From positions 1-9,968 of the forward strand of contig JAPUJS010000214.1 of NCBI GenBank assembly GCA_027296045.1: a stretch of 9,968 nucleotides of DNA, in the 5' to 3' direction. Shown one piece after another: positions 6,423-9,968 of the stretch; positions within the stretch are counted from its first letter, which is position 1; each line of letters starts with the position of its first letter. The stretch is from a bacterium. GTDB lineage: Bacteria > Latescibacterota > UBA2968. The notes below the pieces were generated by a model that was not told the origin of the DNA, made no database searches, and saw only the letters and a program-made list of their open reading frames with translations. A program made the translations under genes and the position numbers.

Positions 6423-6995
6423 TCATTTGATCACGGTTGAAACGCCCAGGATACCGGCACCAAAGGCCAATCCTTCGATTTTGGAGGCGCGGAGGTTGAT
6501 GGCGATTTTGGGGGCACCGTTCAGGATATAGACGCCGACGGAAGCACCCATTTCGACCAGTGTTTTGGATCCGCTCAGGGAGGGCACTTTTTTGCCCCGG
6601 GTGACTTGCTGGATCGAAGACAGGCCTCTTTCAATCGAGGAGTGGATGTAGATGATATTGATGCCTTCGGCGTCGACCTGGCTCAAGATTTTGCCTACAG
6701 ATTGGAACGGGATAGCCGTGGCTTTGACTGCCAGGCCCCGGATGCCCGCTTCGCCGGCCCGGTTGAAGGCCTCGGCAACTTGATGGGCATTTTCGCCATC
6801 GCCTTGATAGATTACGGCAATGTGGATGCCGTCGGGTGACCGTTTTTTTAGATTTCGGTCGAAGGACAGTGCCCGGAGCAGGAAGGATGCCTGCTGATCG
6901 ACCGAGATAGGGGCCTGGCCGAAGGACCGGTCCAGCCCCATTAAGAGGACCAGTGGCAGGAGTACCCAATACCAGTGTGATTGTATGCTTCGCAT
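6423..6995 (-). CDS. Periplasmic YfiR/DUF4154-like protein
   Basis: This 190-residue exported protein has an N-terminal signal peptide (hydrophobic WYWVLLPLVLLMG, likely cleavage near SFGQA at about 27-28). The mature part follows the YfiR/DUF4154 pattern: an opening helix FLLRALSFDRNL, a strand GIHIAVIYQGDG, a central strand INIIYIHSS, a segment VPSLSGSKTLVEMGASVGV, and the closing INLRASKIEGLAFGAGIL. In Pseudomonas, YfiR is a periplasmic repressor of the CHASE8 protein YfiN. Here the adjacent downstream gene encodes a CHASE8-like kinase, the likely target. The protein contains no cysteine, unlike the disulfide-bearing YfiR of P. aeruginosa. The ATG at 6995 is preferred over the GTG at 6998 because AAAGG (7003-7007) is then 7 bases away. 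It follows the porin-like gene by 19 nt. Family assignment is by pattern, not by search. Confidence 0.75.
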   Translation of the reverse strand: MRSIQSHWYWVLLPLVLLMGLDRSFGQAPISVDQQASFLLRALSFDRNLKKRSPDGIHIAVIYQGDGENAHQVAEAFNRAGEAGIRGLAVKATAIPFQSVGKILSQVDAEGINIIYIHSSIERGLSSIQQVTRGKKVPSLSGSKTLVEMGASVGVYILNGAPKIAINLRASKIEGLAFGAGILGVSTVIK

Positions 6996-7002
6996 CACAC
7001 GA

Positions 7003-7007
7003 CCTTT
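7003..7007 (-). promoter_or_regulatory. Ribosome binding site of the YfiR-like gene
   Basis: AAAGG lies 7 bases before the ATG at 6995 and only 4 before the adjacent GTG at 6998, which favours the ATG. It falls in the short gap after the stop of the porin-like gene. Confidence 0.55.
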
Positions 7008-7014
7008 CGGAAGC

Positions 7015-8232
7015 TTAGAATTCGGCCGTCAGGCTGAAGCTGAACAGGTCATTGTCGATTTCGGCTTGTTTTTCGCGCTGGGCTACGTAGCTGATTTTGC
7101 CCTGCATGGCTTTGGTGAAATGGAACATCAGACCGGCGCCCAGTTGGGTTCGCTTGATGGTGGTGTTGGAAAGGGTTTCCTCTTCGGCCATGCTGTATCT
7201 GGCAAAAAGGGTAATGGCGTCGAGGTTGCGCAGTTCTTTTGCACTGAAATCGAGCTTGAGGGCCGGTTCCAGTGTATACCCCTTCCGGTCGAGCCGGCTT
7301 ACGGGTGCCGCCCGGAGGTTTTCTTCGGATTTGTAATAGTAGCTTCGAACAGACAGGGTTTGAAGGTCCAGGACGGCGTCGACGCCCAGGGCCTGGAAGT
7401 CGGCATCGTAGCGATGGGGGTCTCCGGGATCGCGTTTGGTATCCTGTCCGACTCGTAAGTCTCCCCTGGCACCGCTCAATCCGATTTCAAACCGGCCTTT
7501 GAACCAACCGCCGTGGTTGAGGACCAGGCCGACCCGTCCGGTGAGGGTGCGGTCACTGTTGTAGTCGAAGGCGCTTTGTCGGACGGCGTCGGGGACTTCG
7601 AATCCGGGCACGCCGTTTCCGGCCGAGAGCACGTAGTTGAGTCCGGCATGGGGTCCGACTCGAAATTCGCCTTCGCCCATTACGCCCACTTCGTTGTAGT
7701 GGGCAGGCATCACTTCTGCGGCTCCTGGCGAAATGGCGGCAAATCGGTTGATGGCGCTGAACCATTCGTCGTTGTGGATGCCAAAGGGCCACCAGTATCT
7801 GCCCGCAACGATCCGGAAGGTGGCTGGCCCTCCTTCGGCCAGGTCCCAGATGATTTTGGCTTCGGTGAGTACGATGTCGAGGGCGTTGCCTACAAAGTGC
7901 ATTTCGATGACACTGCTCACGCCCTCAAAAGGTTCGCCGCCGACAAAGAGGGCGGCGTCGTTTCGAAATCCGCCTTCGTTGTTGCCGGTGCGAGGAGAAA
8001 CGCCACTGACTAAAATCTGGGGCGAGGAGTTGGGTATTTTGCCGAAATCTTCCTGGGGTTGGGCATAGCCCAGGGTGATGTATCCGTGGAAGCGGAAAAA
8101 GCTGGCCGGGTCGACGTATTGACCGCTGGGGGTTTTTCGTCGGAGATCTTCTGTGCCTTCGTCCTGTGCCCAGCTTCCTCCCGGCAGGGTGAGGGCGTAG
8201 ATCAGGACGAACGGTATCAGGCGTTTGACCAT
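7015..8232 (-). CDS. Outer-membrane porin-like beta-barrel protein
   Basis: This 405-residue protein has a Sec signal peptide (MVKRLIPFVLIYALTLPGGSWA, cleavage after residue 22). The mature chain has an early strand FRFHGYITLGYAQ and many alternating amphipathic strands. The AGRYWWPFGIHND segment near 143-155 is of a type common in bacterial porin-like barrels. The C-terminal strand FSFSLTAEF ends in Phe, the usual BAM recognition residue. It should form an outer-membrane channel or receptor; the substrate cannot be read. The same frame is open upstream to 8685 inside the ROK kinase gene, but the signal peptide and the Shine-Dalgarno at 8241-8247 fix the start at 8232. It lies 14 nt after the kinase stop and 19 nt before the YfiR-like gene, so it is the middle gene of an operon and a candidate outer-membrane partner of the YfiR-like protein. 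Confidence 0.85.
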   Translation of the reverse strand: MVKRLIPFVLIYALTLPGGSWAQDEGTEDLRRKTPSGQYVDPASFFRFHGYITLGYAQPQEDFGKIPNSSPQILVSGVSPRTGNNEGGFRNDAALFVGGEPFEGVSSVIEMHFVGNALDIVLTEAKIIWDLAEGGPATFRIVAGRYWWPFGIHNDEWFSAINRFAAISPGAAEVMPAHYNEVGVMGEGEFRVGPHAGLNYVLSAGNGVPGFEVPDAVRQSAFDYNSDRTLTGRVGLVLNHGGWFKGRFEIGLSGARGDLRVGQDTKRDPGDPHRYDADFQALGVDAVLDLQTLSVRSYYYKSEENLRAAPVSRLDRKGYTLEPALKLDFSAKELRNLDAITLFARYSMAEEETLSNTTIKRTQLGAGLMFHFTKAMQGKISYVAQREKQAEIDNDLFSFSLTAEF

Positions 8233-8240
8233 GCTTGTAT

Positions 8241-8249
8241 TCCCTTTCA
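8241..8249 (-). promoter_or_regulatory. Stop codon of the ROK kinase merged with the porin-like gene's ribosome binding site
   Basis: On the minus strand the kinase stop TGA (8249-8247) shares its last base with AAAGGGA (8247-8241), which lies 8 bases before the ATG at 8232. A ribosome finishing the kinase would sit on this site, so the two genes are probably translationally coupled. Confidence 0.65.
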
Positions 8250-9170
8250 GATTGATAAGACTAAAAAAGCGGCCCCGAGGGACCCGGCATCGTTGCCGAG
8301 GGTGGCCAGGACGATTTGGGTGTGTTCGAACAGTCCTTCGAGGGTGTGTTCGCGGGTAGATTCCAGAATGGGGTGCATTAAGGTATTGCCGGCTGCAGAA
8401 ATGCCGCCTCCAATGGCGATGACGTCGGGACTGAGGACGTTGATGAGGTTGGCGATGGCGATGCCCAGATAACCGCCGACCTGTTGGACGGTTTCCGTAC
8501 AAAGCGAGTCCCCTCCGGCTGCTGCATTGCAGATGGCTTCCGGTGTGAGGTCGCTGGAGACGGTGCTTTTTTGGCCTTCTTCGAGGCCTTTTTGGACCAG
8601 GCGGACCATTGCGGGGCCCGATGTGAGGGCCTCCAGACACCCCAGATTGCCGCAGCCGCATTGGGGGCCGCCTGGCAGGACACACATGTGGCCGATTTCG
8701 CCGGCCGAATGGGAGGCCCCGTGGTGGATCTGGCCGTTGAGGACCACGGCCCCTCCGATGCCTGTCCCGAGCGTGAGAAAACAGAGGGTGTTGCAGCCTT
8801 TTCCTACACCGGCCCGGGCTTCTGCCAGGGCGGCAACATTGGCGTCGTTGTCGATGGCCACGGGCAGGTCGATGCGGTTCTGAAGGATTTGTTTGAAGGG
8901 GATGTGATGCCAGTCGAGATTGGGGGCGATGACCACAACGCCTTCGGCGGTGGTGACCCCTGGAACGCCGATGCCGAGGCCAGCAAGGCCCGAACCGTCG
9001 TTCAGTTCACGGGCCATCTCGGCAATGCTGTCGGCAATGCCTTCGGGACCCGATTCAGGGTGGGTGGGACGCCGGGTCTGGGCTTCGATGGTTCCACTGG
9101 CGGTGATGCGGGCGGCTTTGATAAAGGTGCCGCCGAGATCAACGCCGATGGCAGAACTACCTGGATTCAT
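8247..9170 (-). CDS. ROK-family sugar kinase, probably glucokinase
   Basis: This 307-residue cytoplasmic enzyme is predicted to phosphorylate glucose or a related hexose with ATP. The N-terminal phosphate loop is DLGGTFIKAA from D11. The catalytic base should be D109 in IDNDANVA, and a second phosphate loop is LGTGIGGAVV (134-143). The sugar-binding GEIGH gives E158 and H161. The ROK zinc motif is complete: H161 with C171, C173 and C178 in CGCGNLGCLE. The length is typical for the family, and no helix-turn-helix domain is present, so it is an enzyme and not a ROK repressor. N-acetylhexosamine or fructose kinase activity remains possible. The start at 9170 has GAAGG (9178-9182) seven bases upstream. 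It is the first gene of the operon with the porin-like and YfiR-like proteins. Confidence 0.9.
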   Translation of the reverse strand: MNPGSSAIGVDLGGTFIKAARITASGTIEAQTRRPTHPESGPEGIADSIAEMARELNDGSGLAGLGIGVPGVTTAEGVVVIAPNLDWHHIPFKQILQNRIDLPVAIDNDANVAALAEARAGVGKGCNTLCFLTLGTGIGGAVVLNGQIHHGASHSAGEIGHMCVLPGGPQCGCGNLGCLEALTSGPAMVRLVQKGLEEGQKSTVSSDLTPEAICNAAAGGDSLCTETVQQVGGYLGIAIANLINVLSPDVIAIGGGISAAGNTLMHPILESTREHTLEGLFEHTQIVLATLGNDAGSLGAAFLVLSI

Positions 9171-9233
9171 GGATAAACCTTCATTCTGAGGTCTGGATCG
9201 AGAGATGCGAGCAATGATGTGGATGGCCCGGAA

Positions 9234-9263
9234 AAAATAAGTACTTTAAAGCTTATCTGTCAA
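9234..9263 (-). promoter_or_regulatory. Sigma70-type promoter for the ROK-porin-YfiR operon
   Basis: A consensus TTGACA (9258-9263) is followed after 18 bases by TATTTT (9234-9239). The spacer contains the near-palindromic AAGCTTTAAAGTACTT, which could be an operator, though this is speculative. The leader would be about 55 to 60 bases. Confidence 0.5.
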
Positions 9264-9290
9264 GGGCTTAGGTTTTCCCACAGGACTTCG

Positions 9291-9740
9291 TCATTCCCCT
9301 TTTTGAGGAGGGGACTCGCTTTCAGATGGGGGTTTGCGCATTTCGAAGACGCGGACAACAACATACATGCCTAAAGATACGACAAAAAAGACCAGGAGCA
9401 TCCAGGCGATGGATTGGAGGGATTCGACAATGGTGCGATAGATTTCGAGGGTCCAGCGTTCGGGAGTCAGTTCGAGTTTGGTTGGGATGTGGATTTCGGT
9501 GCCGGGCATTCGGGGCATGGCCTGGGGGATGATGTAGCGTTCGAGGGAATGGATACGGACGCCTCCGGAGATGCCGACCACATAAATGGCGAATGTCATG
9601 TAGCGCACCCAGGCCGAGGCGATGTCATCGGCAATGAGACGATGGAGGATGCGTTGGATGGGTTGGGAAAAAGCTCTGGCGGTGATGACAGAGACCAGGA
9701 CGGCGGTGATGAGGGTGACGACGAGCAGGGAGAAGAACAT
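9291..9740 (-). CDS. Unrecognised small membrane protein, three predicted TM segments
   Basis: This 149-residue protein was not assigned to a family. A hydrophobic segment at residues 2-24 is followed by a basic amphipathic stretch (QPIQRILHRL). A second segment lies at about 46-62, then a roughly 45-residue loop with Pro and charged residues (PRMPGTEIHIPTKLEL). A third segment at about 110-131 precedes a short polar tail rich in Pro, Ser, Glu and Lys. This looks like an inner-membrane protein with no catalytic motif. Its start at 9740 has AGGAG (9751-9755) ten bases upstream. It is 120 bases ahead of the ROK kinase start, with a separate promoter between, so membership of that operon is doubtful. 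Confidence 0.75.
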   Translation of the reverse strand: MFFSLLVVTLITAVLVSVITARAFSQPIQRILHRLIADDIASAWVRYMTFAIYVVGISGGVRIHSLERYIIPQAMPRMPGTEIHIPTKLELTPERWTLEIYRTIVESLQSIAWMLLVFFVVSLGMYVVVRVFEMRKPPSESESPPQKGE

Positions 9741-9783
9741 AAGGGGATGACTCCTGGGGTTTTGGGTATTTGGATTTTAAATC

Positions 9784-9812
9784 AAGATATTGGTTTTTAT
9801 GCGAGTTAACAA
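9784..9812 (-). promoter_or_regulatory. Possible promoter for the three-TM protein gene
   Basis: TTGTTA (9807-9812) and TATCTT (9784-9789) are separated by 17 bases on the minus strand, each matching the consensus at four of six positions. A perfect inverted repeat GATTT-T-AAATC (9773-9783) lies just downstream of the -10. It begins shortly after the terminator at 9825-9874. Confidence 0.35.
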
Positions 9813-9824
9813 GTGAATTTCGAT

Positions 9825-9874
9825 ATAAAAAAGAAAGCGGGCAATACACGTGTGAGGGGTGTGTTGACCGCTTT
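9825..9874 (-). terminator. Strong minus-strand terminator of a gene beyond the right edge
   Basis: A 16-position stem (9834-9849 with 9859-9874) has one G/A mismatch, one T/G wobble and a nine-base loop. On the minus strand it is followed directly by CTTTTTTATAT (9833-9823). On the plus strand only a broken T-rich run follows. It therefore ends a leftward transcript coming from outside the window. Confidence 0.8.
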
Positions 9875-9950
9875 TGGATTTTGGAAGGGGTTGAAATTAC
9901 GGTTGTGTCCTTTCGTGCTCCCGCCTTGGAGTGTTGGGCGGTGCGGTTCA

Positions 9951-9968
9951 GCGGCCCTCTGTGCTCCT
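9951..9968. repeat. Edge copy of the GCGGCCCTCTGTG repeat
   Basis: The 13 bases at 9951-9963 are identical to 382-394, and the following CTCC also resembles the copies at 361-400. A more decayed copy (TCCTTTCGTGCTCCC) may lie at 9908-9922. The window ends inside this repeat, so its full extent is unknown. Bases 9875-9968 show no gene. Confidence 0.5.

Noticed and set aside
8233..8685. N-terminal extension of the porin-like frame into the ROK kinase gene
   Set aside because: The extension is an Arg/Pro/His-rich shadow of the kinase gene. The signal peptide and Shine-Dalgarno place the start at 8232.

Overview
All genes recognised in this window lie on the minus strand, so transcription runs from the right edge to the left. 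The organism is a Gram-negative (diderm) bacterium. Two genes encode Sec-exported outer-membrane beta-barrel proteins, one encodes a periplasmic YfiR-like protein, and one encodes a two-TM sensor kinase with a periplasmic domain. The sequence looks moderately GC-rich. The gene families would fit Acidobacteriota, Desulfobacterota or related environmental lineages, but the phylum cannot be fixed from this sequence.

Layout from right to left, in transcription order. (1) 9741-9968 is non-coding, with a dispersed-repeat copy at the edge and a strong minus-strand terminator (9825-9874) closing a gene outside the window. (2) 9291-9740 encodes an unrecognised three-TM protein. (3) 9170-6423 is a tight operon of ROK sugar kinase, outer-membrane porin-like barrel and YfiR/DUF4154-like periplasmic protein. 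Its gaps are 14 and 19 nt, and a good promoter sits at 9234-9263. (4) 6265-2950 is a second operon of a hybrid histidine kinase with a CHASE8-like periplasmic region and, overlapping it by 8 nt, a receiver-coiled coil-class III nucleotide cyclase. Its own TTGACA promoter is at 6330-6358 and a hairpin terminator is at 2893-2924. (5) 2709-406 is a monocistronic CBM9 + DUF5916 outer-membrane protein with its own promoter at 2754-2782. (6) 30-405 is non-coding and rich in repeats and palindromes. (7) At 29-1 the first codons of another minus-strand gene run off the left edge, possibly IspD-like.

The most interesting reading is that groups 3 and 4 form one signalling unit. In Pseudomonas, periplasmic YfiR restrains the CHASE8-HAMP-GGDEF diguanylate cyclase YfiN and is itself titrated at the outer membrane by YfiB. 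Here a YfiR-like protein, an outer-membrane barrel and a CHASE8-like HAMP protein occur side by side. The output is a histidine kinase/receiver relay into a class III cyclase instead of a GGDEF domain. A co-transcribed sugar kinase and the nearby carbohydrate-binding-type barrel suggest, as inference only, a link to sugar or envelope status. The cyclase has Gln and Ala at the two positions that normally read the purine base, so its nucleotide product cannot be assumed.
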